Notes under the pieces: generated by a model
Told to the model about the DNA's origin: nothing
The model's input: the letters and a program-made list of their open reading frames with translations, nothing else
The model's database searches: none
Shown: positions 54,236-64,000 of the stretch, in pieces
How the letters are laid out: each line of letters begins with the position of its first letter
How positions within the stretch are numbered: the first letter of the stretch is position 1
Assembly: GCA_000611775.1 (NCBI GenBank)
Contig: KK106983.1
Span: forward strand, 3,623,072 to 3,687,071
Length of the DNA stretch: 64,000 nucleotides
Source of the DNA: Umbilicaria muhlenbergii
Taxonomy: Eukaryota; Ascomycota; Lecanoromycetes; Umbilicariales; Umbilicariaceae
Direction of reading: 5' to 3'
Translations under genes and position numbers: made by a program

Positions 54236-57200
54236 TCAAGACAACACCCTGGTACCCCATGCCTCCTCCGCTGCCTGCAAAGCTCGCTCCCGAGCTTTAA
54301 CCTCGTGGGCTTGAAGTGCCCTTTGGAAGTCCAGCGTAGAAGCCCGCATGTTGGCTGCCGAATTGGAGCTGGGCCTCCGCCAGCTACGTGCATCAGGCTC
54401 TCTGGAAGCCATACCTGGATACAACAAGGACGCCGATGCCTCGGCCATCGATGCATCATCGGTGTCGCTAGGAAACATCACGCAATCGTCATAGGCCCTA
54501 GACCAAGTCCTCATACCAGGCGGTGGCCGAATTTGCCGTGCTCTTCGCGCAACGCTCTGTTGGCTGCTGTTGGATTTGTAGGCAGTCAGCGGGGCGAAGG
54601 TGACACCGTCTGACTGGTCGTCGTCTCCGGACGGAAGGATGATTGGAGAAAGCGGTGCAAGGACCTCCAGCTCCGGGTATTCCAGCACACCGCCGATATG
54701 TACGGAGGTTCGATGGTTTCCAGGGGAAGACCTGAAATCAGTACTGTGGGACTTGTAAAGTCTACTAATTGTTTTCATCATACTCTTTCCAAAGGTCATA
54801 CTTCTGCTCTTCTTCTTACCCAGCATTGAAAATCCACGCTTCGGTTTACTCTCTATTTTGCTATCTGGCTTTGAGATAGCTTGCGGTCCCGTGGCAAAAT
54901 CTCGAGCAATAACATTGTCCGCCTCACCTGCAAGCGATGAAGAACGTTCTGCCCTAGTGTGACTGGGATACCGACCCCAAGACGAACGGGATGTGGTCGA
55001 AGAAGTGTGGAGGTTTTGACGTCTGCTAACTTGCTTGGGATCTATCTCCGGGATTTCCACTGGTCCTTCGCTCTTCGACTCAAAGCTCCAACCTTCAGTC
55101 TTAAATCCGATCCCTACTGGAGTCAAGGGTGAGTTGGGTTTTCGAACTTTACCACCCTGTAGTTTAGTCTTGAGGCCGCCAGTACCAGGCTCTTGCAAGA
55201 TACTGCCGAATCGCTTTTTGGCGCTGGACACTCCACCTTCTGCGTGCTGCTGAAAGGCACGTTCCCACAAAGCGGTCGAAGCCTCCATTCCGGTAGGCAC
55301 ATATTCATATCCGAAGCCCTGTCGCTTGTCTGAAGTGTACCATTCATCGCTTCCGTCATAGCTAGCTATACTGTGCCTGCGGCGAAGTTTATGTCGGATC
55401 GAATGGGCCTCCTCTAAACAAGCCTCCATCGAAGGCTTCCCTTCAAAGTCTTCCTTGAATCTGCTGATCTTCGGCACGCTTACAGACCTCGACCTAGGCG
55501 CAATCCGAGTCTCTGCAGCAGCGACTTCTCGAGCTCTGAAACTATCAGTACTAGAATGGAAGCTTCCCGTATCGATTGTAAGTCGCCGTGGCCGGTTCGA
55601 GTTGATGGACTTCCATGGTATGGCGGAGGCGCTTGTTACGTATGGAGCGCTATTGTCGAGGACAGGTAGCTCGTTACGCGGCTGAAAAGCTTTGGTTTGC
55701 CACAGGCTGTCCGAAAGATTCGGGAACCGGATAACAGAGCTATTCGGACTTGAGGTAAGGCTGCCCCCTTGCGAAGGGTATACGGAAGAGGTGTTGTCTC
55801 TAAAAACACCACCCCAAGAGTGCGGTACCTTGAGGCTTGTGAATCCTGAGCTCGAGGTCCGACGTTCTTGACGCGTCTTAACGGGAAATAGCAATGAGCT
55901 GCCGCAACTAGACATGCCGCCCCGATGCCCTGAAACTTCCTGTCGATGAGACGACGACATGCTCGGAAGAAGGCCTTTCGACGCAAGTCGCTGTGAAATG
56001 TGCATATCGTATAGATGGACAGAGGTCGATGTCGCGCGGCGGTTTGTATCTACATGGTCGTCACTGGTCGGATCCGCTTCTTGCTGACTGGGTTCACGTG
56101 GGCTGTCTGGACCATCATCGATGCCTCCGAATTCGTCTTTCTCCGAAGAGGGCATGCAGTGGGACGCATGATCACCATCCGCATCATGATCTTCAGCACT
56201 TCGTCTTGCTATTTCATTCGATCTTGTTGGCCCTAGGAAGGACGATGTTCCTATTAGCGGTCTTCGTGCTCTTGGTGACTGGGCTCTGTTGTCTTCCACG
56301 TCCTCCACTGGTAATATATCGGTGTCGCCGCCTGACAGGGGGTTTCCTCGACCTGGTGTGAGCGAGAGTCGCCAGTCTCTCGCTGTGACAGAACCAGAGA
56401 TACTTGGCAGACGGAGCGGTGGCAAGCCTGGTGCTGGAGGAGCTTTGATCGTCCTGGATAAGCTGTTCGTGTCCGACCGTTGTGGTGGCGTTGCCGGTGA
56501 AAAGGTGGTCGGTGGCGAGACCCAAACACCTGAAGCGGGTCTGGCAGTGCCTGAATATTCCAGTCGCAGGCCTGGCCTCCACATTGGGGACCGTTGTGGT
56601 GTATGCAAGGAAAGATCGGTGCATTGATGGGTGTCCAGCGTATGTAGGTCATCTTCGCCATCCTCTCGCATATGTTTGGCAAAGGCCGCGCCAGGCCCAC
56701 CTATCGAAGTTTTCCGCGAGGGATCTGCAACAGATCCAACCCTATAAGTCCCATGCAAAACATCTTGCGTCTGGTTGATAGCTTTGGGATTAGGGTCGGA
56801 TTGCCGACGGCCTTCTTTTTCAAGCTCCCGTGCTGATTCTAGACGTCGGAGAACCTCGCCAAGGTATCTAGGGCTAACACGCATAGAATCACCGGTTGGC
56901 TCTCTCGAGATACTGGGTGTCGCGATTGTTTCTGCATCGGGATCATAACCACCCTCGCTAACTCTCCTATCCTCGAGAATTTCTTCCTGTAGCCTTTTAT
57001 GCAAGGCACGTTTAAGCTCTCGCCGACGCTCCATATCCTCTTCGCTTGTTGTGCTTCTCAATTTTCTCTTTGAGCTCCGCCTAGAGACCGCAGAATCTCG
57101 AGGAAGCCGCTTCCGAATCTTTTTAGTAACATCCTGTAGTCGGCCGGTGCTCTCCTTGTGATGGATCTTCACGTCAGAATTGGTCTCCAATCCAGCTGAC

Positions 57201-57433
57201 TGTCGTTGGGACGTTAGAACCTCTTGTCCACTTTCATCTCGAGAAGAGGAAGCGAAGATCTGGTGTATGGCCTGCAAATCTTCCACACTTTTGGATGAAG
57301 CTATTGACATGGAATATGTTGGCACGTGGTATCGCAGCTCCCGTGGTTTCTCGTTTGGTGCGTCGACATGCCTACGGTTAGGCAGCGCTGGTGAGGTGGA
57401 GCGAGGAGCCCGGCAGCATAGCAAGGAAGTCAT
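54236..57433 (-). CDS. Large disordered protein of unknown function (1065 residues)
   Basis: One uninterrupted frame of 1065 residues, which is far too long to be chance. It is rich in Ser, Arg, Pro and Thr. A short charged region (about residues 100-210) contains the likely helical EDMERRRELKRALHKRLQEEILEDRRVSEGGYDPDAET and SPRYLGEVLRRLESARELEKEG. A conserved-looking phrase PPTTFSPATPPQ and several PRPLTIDTGSFHSSTDSFR-like phosphosite-type stretches lie in the middle. The C-terminus ends STLDFQRALQAHEVKARERALQAAEEAWG. I recall similar uncharacterised proteins in Pezizomycotina but no assigned role. A basic KRLPRDSAVSRRSSKRKLR segment could be a nuclear localisation signal. Confidence 0.75.
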   Translation of the reverse strand: MTSLLCCRAPRSTSPALPNRRHVDAPNEKPRELRYHVPTYSMSIASSKSVEDLQAIHQIFASSSRDESGQEVLTSQRQSAGLETNSDVKIHHKESTGRLQDVTKKIRKRLPRDSAVSRRSSKRKLRSTTSEEDMERRRELKRALHKRLQEEILEDRRVSEGGYDPDAETIATPSISREPTGDSMRVSPRYLGEVLRRLESARELEKEGRRQSDPNPKAINQTQDVLHGTYRVGSVADPSRKTSIGGPGAAFAKHMREDGEDDLHTLDTHQCTDLSLHTPQRSPMWRPGLRLEYSGTARPASGVWVSPPTTFSPATPPQRSDTNSLSRTIKAPPAPGLPPLRLPSISGSVTARDWRLSLTPGRGNPLSGGDTDILPVEDVEDNRAQSPRARRPLIGTSSFLGPTRSNEIARRSAEDHDADGDHASHCMPSSEKDEFGGIDDGPDSPREPSQQEADPTSDDHVDTNRRATSTSVHLYDMHISQRLASKGLLPSMSSSHRQEVSGHRGGMSSCGSSLLFPVKTRQERRTSSSGFTSLKVPHSWGGVFRDNTSSVYPSQGGSLTSSPNSSVIRFPNLSDSLWQTKAFQPRNELPVLDNSAPYVTSASAIPWKSINSNRPRRLTIDTGSFHSSTDSFRAREVAAAETRIAPRSRSVSVPKISRFKEDFEGKPSMEACLEEAHSIRHKLRRRHSIASYDGSDEWYTSDKRQGFGYEYVPTGMEASTALWERAFQQHAEGGVSSAKKRFGSILQEPGTGGLKTKLQGGKVRKPNSPLTPVGIGFKTEGWSFESKSEGPVEIPEIDPKQVSRRQNLHTSSTTSRSSWGRYPSHTRAERSSSLAGEADNVIARDFATGPQAISKPDSKIESKPKRGFSMLGKKKSRSMTFGKSMMKTISRLYKSHSTDFRSSPGNHRTSVHIGGVLEYPELEVLAPLSPIILPSGDDDQSDGVTFAPLTAYKSNSSQQSVARRARQIRPPPGMRTWSRAYDDCVMFPSDTDDASMAEASASLLYPGMASREPDARSWRRPSSNSAANMRASTLDFQRALQAHEVKARERALQAAEEAWGTRVLS

Positions 57434-58151
57434 TGAACGGCAAGTCTGGAAGCAGAGAAAACGATGGCACGTGTTGTAGTGTTTGATAAGTGCTAAGCCC
57501 TTGGATAGATCTAATGCTGAATGACAAAGGAGTGAATGTTTAGTCTATGGAGCATATATGGTGGACATGGGATCAGAGATGCATATACTGGAAGACGTTG
57601 AAACGCCTGACAGCCAACCTACCTTAGCCGTAAGAGGATACACCGGGTCGTTACTTCTCAATGCAGCAGCAGCGCAAAGGACGAGAAGGTGAGATGGCGG
57701 GAAATGCCGAAACATGACTTAGGCCCTAATTTAATCCGTCGTCGCTCTTGACTTCATGTAAAGCAATATCGCCCGTTGAAGTAACTGCACCGGCGAAGCG
57801 CTATCACGAGTCGATATTGCGCATGGAAAAGAACAGCACAATAATTGGGATTCTTCATTCAAAGCCGCTGCCTCTAATGGCAGCGTATTGAGAACCTAAC
57901 TATGCCAGCCTCTACACTTGTGGTTCCAGGTTGAGCAAGGATCCACGGACTGGGTATCGCCGCGCAATGTTGAACATTGCAAGTCTATCAAGCTTTTTGT
58001 AACAAACCACAGAATGATTTTCCCATATCCGTTCACCTAACGCCGATGTTGAGATCGAGTCCGCCAAACCTTATGCGCAAATGCCATCATCGAATCATGT
58101 TGTTGAACATTTCATCGTCATGCCAAATCGACATCAGCCGAGGAGGCTGAT
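57434..58151. other. Intergenic, MET6 3' side
   Basis: 718 bp containing the upstream region of the disordered-protein gene and the MET6 3' region. No gene supported. Confidence 0.45.
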
Positions 58152-60647
58152 CTAGGAGGACTTTGTGTACTTCTGGCGGTAGAACTTGGCGGCGTTAACC
58201 ATGTTGGTCAACGCGGCCTTGGTCTCGCTCCATTGACGGGTCTTCAACCCACAGTCAGGGTCGATCCAGAGCTGCTCTGGCTTAAGGTATTGAAGCATCT
58301 CCTCGATGCGGTCCTTGATTTCCTGCTCGCTTGGCACACGGGGGGAGTGAATATCGTAAACACCCGGACCAATGTGTCTTGGGTAGGCCTCGTCCACGAA
58401 GACTTTCAGAAGTTTGGCATCACTCTTGCTGTTCTCGATACTAAGAACATCGGCGTCCAAGGCAGCGATGGCGTGGAAGAAGTCCTGGAATTCGGAGTAG
58501 CAAAAGTGGGAGTGGATCTGTGTCGAGTCCTTCACACCAGCGGTGGAGAGACGGAACGACTTGACAGCCCAGGAGAGGTAATTCTCGCGCTCGAGACCGG
58601 CACGTAGCGGCAGACCTTCACGGAGAGCTGGTTCATCGACCTGGATGACATAAATTCCAGCGGCCTCGAGGTCGATGACTTCATCCCTAAGGGCAAGAGC
58701 AAGTTGCTCAGCCTGCACCGACTGGTGAACGTCGTCACGAGGGAAAGACCATCGAAGACAGGTGATTGGTCCAGTGAGCATGCCCTTCATCGGCTTCTTC
58801 GAGATTGAAGCAGCATATTTGGACTCCTTGACAGTCATGGGTTCTGGTCGAGAAATGTCACCAACGATGATCGGAGGCCGCACACAGCGGGATCCGTAGC
58901 TCTGAACCCAAGCATGCGTGGTGAAAACGTAGCCATTCAGTCTCTCGCCGAAGTACTGGACCATGTCGTTCCGCTCTGGCTCACCGTGGACATAGACGTC
59001 CAGATCAAGCTCCTCTTGGATCTTGACCACATCTTCGATTTCCTTCTCAATGAATTTCTCGTACTCCGCTGCGGTAATCTCCCCCTTGGTGAACCTGTTC
59101 CTCTGAATACGGATCTCCTTTGTCTGGGGGAACGAACCAATGGTAGTGGTGGGGAATAGAGGCAAGCTAAGCGACTTCTGCTGCTGCTCGATTCTCGTCG
59201 GGAATGGCGATTTTCGGTTGAACATGTCATCCGAAAGTTTCGATTGTCGATCCTTGACTTTGGCATCATTGGTAAGCTTAGAGCCTGCACGAGCTTGCAT
59301 GGACTTCGCATTGGCCTCTAGCTGGTCTCGAACAGCGGCAGGACCTTCAGTGACGGCCTTGGCAATGACGGCCAATTCATGGGTCTTCTCGACAGCAAAG
59401 CTGAACCAGTCTTTGACCTCGGCATCTAGCTTCTTCTCGCTCTCAAGTGTGTGCGGGGTGTGCAAAAGGGAGCTGGAGCTGGCAACTATAACACGCTCTT
59501 TTCCGAGTTTCTGGATAGCACTCTCCACGGTCTCGATCGCTTTCTTCAGATTCGTCTTCCAGATGTTGCGTCCATCCACAACACCAACAGAAAGGACCTG
59601 CTTGGGACCTAGCGCACCAATGACGGTATCCAATTGTTCTGGGTTACGGACAAGGTCTACGTGAATGGCGGATAGGTTCTGGAGAGATGACAGCACATCA
59701 ATATTGTGAACGATGTCGCCGAAGTATGTAGCGAATACAAGCTGAGGAATCTTAGCCCCCAGGCTGCTAAGCTTCTCATACGCTGGCTTGAAAGCATCCT
59801 TGACTCTTGGAGGCAAGTCGAATACAAGAACGGGTTCATCGATTTGGACAACCTCGGCACCAGCTTCCTTGAGCTGCACAAGCAACTCTTCGTAGACTGG
59901 CAGAAGTTTCTCCAAGAGTGTAATAGGTTCCACAGATTGACCTCGGTCAGCCTTCGCTAGAGCGAGGAATGAAACTGGTCCGACAAGGACAGGACGAGTA
60001 ATTATACCAGCCTCTTTGGCCTCGAGGAACTCAACCACTGGCTTGGGGTTGGATTGTAGCTTGAATGTCTGTCCGTCCTGGAGGGTGGGCTTGACATAAT
60101 GGTAATTGGAGTCAAACCATTTAACCATTTCCTACCTCATCTTAGCTAGGATTCAACAACTCCTTTGGGTGCAAAGAACGTACCAGACTGGGAACATCGA
60201 CAGCGCCTTCACCCTCCTTGGCTGGTCTCTGAAGACCCCTGCCCATTGCGAAGAACTCTTCGAGCGGGGAGAGGTTGTACTTGGTGTATCTTTCGGGAAT
60301 AGCCTAGCAGGTGTCAACATTAACATTCGGAGCATAGAAAGTCTTCAAAACCTTACGCCGAAAAGCTGGATGTGGTTGAGGACATGGTCGTAGAATGAGA
60401 AATCGTTGCTGGGGATCACATCGATTCCGGCATCCTTTTGGATCTTCCAGTGAGCCAGACGAAGACGCTTGCCCTCAGCAAGGAGCTCATCCTGCGACAG
60501 CTTGCCGGCCCAGTATGCCTCTGTTGCCTTCTTCAGATCACGGTTGACGCCCATGCGGGGGAAACCGAGGACCGATCTGATCGTGAATTAGTATACGTGA
60601 TACAGATGTAACCATCAAAGCAAGCTTGTAGCATACGATTGAACCAT
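58152..60647 (-). CDS. MET6: Cobalamin-independent methionine synthase
   Basis: Transfers a methyl group from 5-methyltetrahydropteroyltriglutamate to homocysteine to make methionine. Exons in coding order: 60647-60637, 60576-60357, 60303-60184 and 60131-58152, giving 776 residues, the usual size. Exon 1 is only 11 nt (MVQS), and the splice yields SVLGFPRMGVNRDLKKATEAYW, the standard N-terminus. Further landmarks are MVKWFDSNYHYVKP, VQIDEPVLVFDLP, TTIGSFPQTKEIRIQRNRF and the C-terminal active site. That has IHSHFCYSEF with zinc-binding His and Cys, DADVLSIENSKSD, and LWIDPDCGLKTRQW with the other zinc Cys. It is divergently paired with the SRD5A-family gene. The assignment is certain. Confidence 0.97.
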
Positions 60648-60983
60648 GGCGTGGAGCTTGCGAAAGGCTCTGAGAACGATTGCTTGCTTTTATGGCGGAG
60701 GTCAAGGACTGTGACTGCGAAAAAGAGGCCTCTTTGTTGAGATTGCGGATTGGGGTTGTAGGATGAGGTGTGGGTGTAAGCAGAAAATGTAAGCAAAAAA
60801 TTCTAGCGGCGGTGGTGATAATAGTGGGGTTGTTCACGCGAGATGCAGGGGGGCCCAAAGGGGGGTAGATCATGACGTGAAGACCTAAAGACAATTAATA
60901 TCGCAGCTACCTTATGCTTCAAGTCAATCACAACAGGGAGGAGTCCCCATTAGTAGTCCTCAAGGAACTGTACACCGATCATC
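60648..60983. promoter_or_regulatory. Shared divergent promoter, MET6 / SRD5A-family gene
   Basis: A 336-bp gap between outward start codons. No TCACGTGA box for a Cbf1-type regulator of sulphur genes was seen in it. A GGGGGGCCC run lies near 60850. Confidence 0.55.
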
Positions 60984-61980
60984 ATGGTGATCATCGAGTC
61001 TTGGATGCCTCCGAGTCGTGAGCATTGGGAACTGGTTACGACGCTGTGGCAGCTGTTTCCTCTGGTACCTTGACTCCATCTCAGAAGCACGACGTCTGTC
61101 TTACTGATGGTCTACTGCAGTTCACACTCGTTCAATGGCTCGTGGATTATTATCCGCAAGGAAAGACGTCCGTGAAGTCGCGTTTCAATATCCCTGGCAA
61201 GATAGGTTGGGCGACCATGGAAGCACCGGGCTTCATCAACCTCCTATATATCATGTTCACTCTACCCAAAGAGAACGGAATCGATAGCCTACCAGCGGGT
61301 AATTGGATCATGGCTGGGCTCTTTGTATGGCTTCTAATCATCTGGTGTGGGTGTTGATATACAGCAGAAAGCAGTGCTGACTGTTCTACTTCGTGGTTTC
61401 CAAGACTCTCCATTACCTTTACCGCGCCCTTCTCGCGCCACTCTACCTCAATCCTAGCATGTCGCCAATACACATCATAGTATGGATGTTGGCGCTCTCC
61501 TTCCAGCTCGTGAACTCTACTTGCATTGGAGGCTGGCTCGCAGGATATGGTCCAGTCAGCAACAAAGATTGGGAAGGCAGAGTACTTTGGCTTGAACTAG
61601 GTTTGATGCTATTTGCTGCTGGTCTTGTCGGCAACATCTTCCACGATGACGAACTCCGCGAGATACGCCGTGCTGCCGCCAGAAAGCAGAAGAGGAAAGA
61701 AGAAACACAAGGGAAGGGCAAGAGTGTTGATAAGGTGTATATGATGCCAGAAAACGGACTGTTCAAACTAGTGCTTTATCCACACTATTTGTGTGAATGG
61801 ATAGAGTGGTGTGGTTTCTGGATGATTGGGGGATTGGGGTGTGTCCCTGCAAGATGCTTTGTGATCAACGAAATCGCAGCAATGCTTCCACGTGCTCTGC
61901 AAGGACAGAGATGGTATATCAAGAGATTCGGCAAGGAAAAGGTGGGGAGCAGGAAAGCAGTGATACCAGGCATTATCTAG
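60984..61980 (+). CDS. 3-oxo-5-alpha-steroid 4-dehydrogenase (SRD5A) family membrane protein
   Basis: A polytopic membrane reductase family that uses NADPH to reduce a double bond in steroid or polyprenoid substrates. Exons 60984-61064, 61121-61324 and 61405-61980 give 286 residues. Exon 1: MVIIESWMPPSREHWELVTTLWQLFPL. Exon 2: FTLVQWLVDYYPQGKTSVKSRFNIPGKIGWATMEAPGF. Exon 3: TLHYLYRALLAPLYLNPSMSPIHI, STCIGGWLAGYG, WLELGLMLFAAGLVGNIFHDDELREIRR, and the C-terminal family region (MPENGLFKLVLYPHYLCEWIEWCGFWMIGG...QGQRWYIKRFG). The HYLYRA and PHYLCEWIEWCGF motifs fit PF02544. The usual C-terminal NADPH-binding region is shorter than in animal SRD5A1. The fungal substrate is not known, and it may not be a steroid. 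Confidence 0.87.
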
Positions 61981-62156
61981 CATCACGCGTGGGTGCGGCT
62001 GAAAAACGTAAATGAAGGATCGCAAACAAGCATCAATCAAATCTTCGTGATGGCACGTTCTCCAGACAAGCTAATGCGTAGCAGCGCAGTCTTACCAGAG
62101 CCCCTCTTCTTTCTTGCGTCACGGGCTCACCTGTGGAACGTCTTTGGTCCCCCTCA

Positions 62157-63754
62157 TTACTCGAGCGTTATCACGTCCTTTGGCCCTGACATAGGTCCTT
62201 TGATACGCTTACCTAGCGGCATGTCTAGTTTGACCAGGTAGACTGCCTTGCGCATCAAAACATCCGGGTTTTCCTGTCGACCGCGGCGCCACAAACTCGG
62301 TTCAAGCATCAAGACTTTTTCGCCGATGGTACCATCGGCAGCCGGGATGATCGGACTATTTTCCTTAAGAGTCCTCCGCGTCCTGATATCGATCATAACT
62401 ACCTGCTCCGAGATACGCTGGGAGGTCAAGCGGCGTTCTGCAGTGGGAATCGAGTCTGTGCAAGGGTAGAAGTAGTAGCGACCTAATGTCAACTGTATGT
62501 TCAGTGCGAGTTCCATTGCAGGGATCACGACTCTTTCGTGCAGGCTGCGAAGGTTCTCCGGTTGTTGAGAGGCTTCCGGGGTTACAGACATAACGACCCC
62601 ATGAATCTGTTCGGCCACTCGAAGCGCTTCGGCTGAGCGTATGCCTTTCATGTCGGGGTGATTTGCAATGGCCGCTAGGGTTTCCGAGCGCCAAGCATCT
62701 ATGGTTGTATTGTCTGTGAATAATTTAGCAAATCTTCCCTGAGCGTTTGAGGAGCTGGTATGTTCTACCTCTTTTTGGCTCAAGAGCTCTCATGCTCTGC
62801 TCGGTACCTTCGATGAAGTTGACATACTCCTCATGCAAACCAGAAAGGCATACACCTTCAACCAAAACCTCCTGCTGCAGAAGGAAGTGCAGACAATGCC
62901 TCAGCCAATACTCAGAGGCATTTGGAGAACTAGCAAGAAAATCCTGAAGGCTTGCATCTACCACCTGGAGGAGTGGGTACGGGGGTTTTCCTAATGCTTC
63001 GCGGTGTGCGTATTCGTCGTCGATACGGGAGAAGAAATCATCAACCCAGCTAGTGATTTGTTGATTGAGTGTTTCATACTGTCGCAAGATCGTGGAGTCG
63101 GAGATTTCTTTCAAAGGCTGAAGTCTGAACAAATCATCCTTACATTCCTGCAATTGGCTCTGCAGTAATCCGGCTTTCTTACGCATCTTCTGCAACGCAT
63201 CTTCGGCTTCCGCTTCTCCAGATTCAAGTAGCTTATGCTTGACTTCAAGATGTTGAAGGCGATCTCGGAGTTCTGTGTGTACTTTTTGGTACTCTTTGAT
63301 CGTCGTATTACGATTTTGGAGAGCGTTTTCAAGGTTGCGAATCTGGTCTAGTCGGCTCTTATCCTTATCCTCTTGTTGCGATATTTGAGTGCTCCGTGAG
63401 ACTTGGCGGTTGGTACCTATGACCGACTCTATTTTAGTCATGTCCCGCTTGGTGGTGGTTGCATTGTTTTGAGTCGATGTTCTTGGCTTCTTCTTGGCAC
63501 GTTCTTCTGCCTGTGTCCATGCTTGAGCTGCTGATCTTAGAATTCGGTTTGGGCTCGACCCTTGGCCTGTGGCGGCGGCGCTATCTCGTATAGTTTGGCT
63601 TCCTTGAGGTTGACGAGACCGAGAGCGTTTCCGACTGGATGTGAATTGACGAAATACCTGCTTAATGTTATCTTAAGTGCTTGGTTTCTACACCGTTACT
63701 GAGTCTTACTGAGCTGAGGAGGCTCGGCTCTGCACTCGATCTTTCTGTCTTCAT
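62157..63754 (-). CDS. Coiled-coil protein of unknown function
   Basis: Exons in coding order: 63754-63710, 63657-62828 and 62754-62157, giving 490 residues. The first 15 residues are in a tiny exon, followed by a basic Ser/Arg-rich head (QFTSSRKRSRSRQPQ). Then comes a long heptad region at about residues 100-180 (LDQIRNLENALQNRNTTIKEYQKVHTELRDRLQHLEVKHKLLE). The C-terminal half looks globular (ITSWVDDFFSRIDDEYAHRE, YWLRHCLHFLLQQEVLVEG, NIQLTLGRYYFYPC, SEQVVMIDIRTRRTLKENSP, EKVLMLEPSLWRRGRQ). The last intron (62827-62755, GTATGT...CCAG) restores the frame between the two large exons. I know similar uncharacterised proteins from filamentous ascomycetes but no function. The splice model is well supported; identity is unknown. 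Confidence 0.7.
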
Positions 63755-64000
63755 TTCGATTCGGTCAGAAGCTCTGAGAGATGATCGAGTGTTCAGGAGA
63801 GTGTAGAGAGGTCAGGTGTAAGGAAGTGAGCCGCGTTTGAAAGGGGTTGCGAGCGTGGCCTTGTGGATGTAGGTCAGTAAAGTGAATGGTTAAGCTTTTT
63901 GCCCTCAGACAGAACTAGATTTCGAACCTCCTTCTGGTACCTTTGTTCTTTCGAACTGTCCAGCTACCTTTAGAGCGGCTGTCACCGTACTTGTGATTTG

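Noticed and set aside
62701-62830. Frameshift between the two halves of the coiled-coil gene
   Set aside because: A consensus 73-nt intron (GTATGT donor at 62827, CCAG acceptor ending at 62755) restores the frame.

Overview
This 64-kb window is nuclear DNA from a filamentous ascomycete (Pezizomycotina). Nearly every gene is split by short introns of about 45-100 nt with GT...AG ends, 5' GTAAGT/GTATGT/GTACGT-type donors and CTRAY-like branch points. Gene density is about one per 2.5 kb. The proteins are typical of this group: a Zn2Cys6 regulator, DUF7924, a fungal deaminase-like protein, KGD4, AIM19, IMA1, RAX1 and an RgsB-type protein. I cannot fix the class or genus from the sequence alone. 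No rRNA, tRNA, CRISPR or bacterial-type operon was seen. Coordinates of spliced genes run from start codon to stop codon; the exons I inferred are given in each entry.

Layout. 0.4-4.4 kb: a Zn2Cys6 transcription factor and the copper chaperone ATX1. 4.4-12.4 kb: an accessory-looking island with a small terminal-inverted-repeat element, a DUF7924 protein carrying a PD-(D/E)XK-like D...ExK arrangement, a protein with an HAE...CxxC deaminase motif, and decayed repeats. 12.7-17.8 kb: ADE12 (purine synthesis), a glutathione S-transferase, and the Rho1 GTPase. 19.7-24.3 kb: a RAX1-like RGS membrane protein, mitochondrial ribosomal protein uL24m (MRPL40), and ALG14. 24.8-37.2 kb: a dense housekeeping block with IMA1, AIM19, a DUF1977 J-protein, UFD2, MED18 and KGD4. 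37.2-43.9 kb: a second looser region with a 301-bp TIR element, a RUS-family (DUF647) gene with a 13-nt micro-exon, and a frameshifted gene remnant. 43.9-57.4 kb: an RgsB-like regulator, a G-rich low-complexity tract, a striking 269-bp-arm inverted duplication, two large disordered proteins and a CRAL-TRIO/RhoGAP protein. 58.1-63.8 kb: MET6, an SRD5A-family reductase and a coiled-coil protein of unknown role.

Functional threads. Small-G-protein and heterotrimeric-G-protein control is represented four times (Rho1, RhoGAP, RAX1-like, RgsB-like), but the genes are scattered rather than clustered. Several genes are paired head to head with short shared promoters: ADE12/GST, ALG14/IMA1, AIM19/J-protein, MED18/KGD4 and MET6/SRD5A. 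No secondary-metabolite cluster is present. The best candidates for something under-described are the DUF7924 plus deaminase pair in its repeat-flanked island, and the long inverted duplication at 46.9-47.6 kb.
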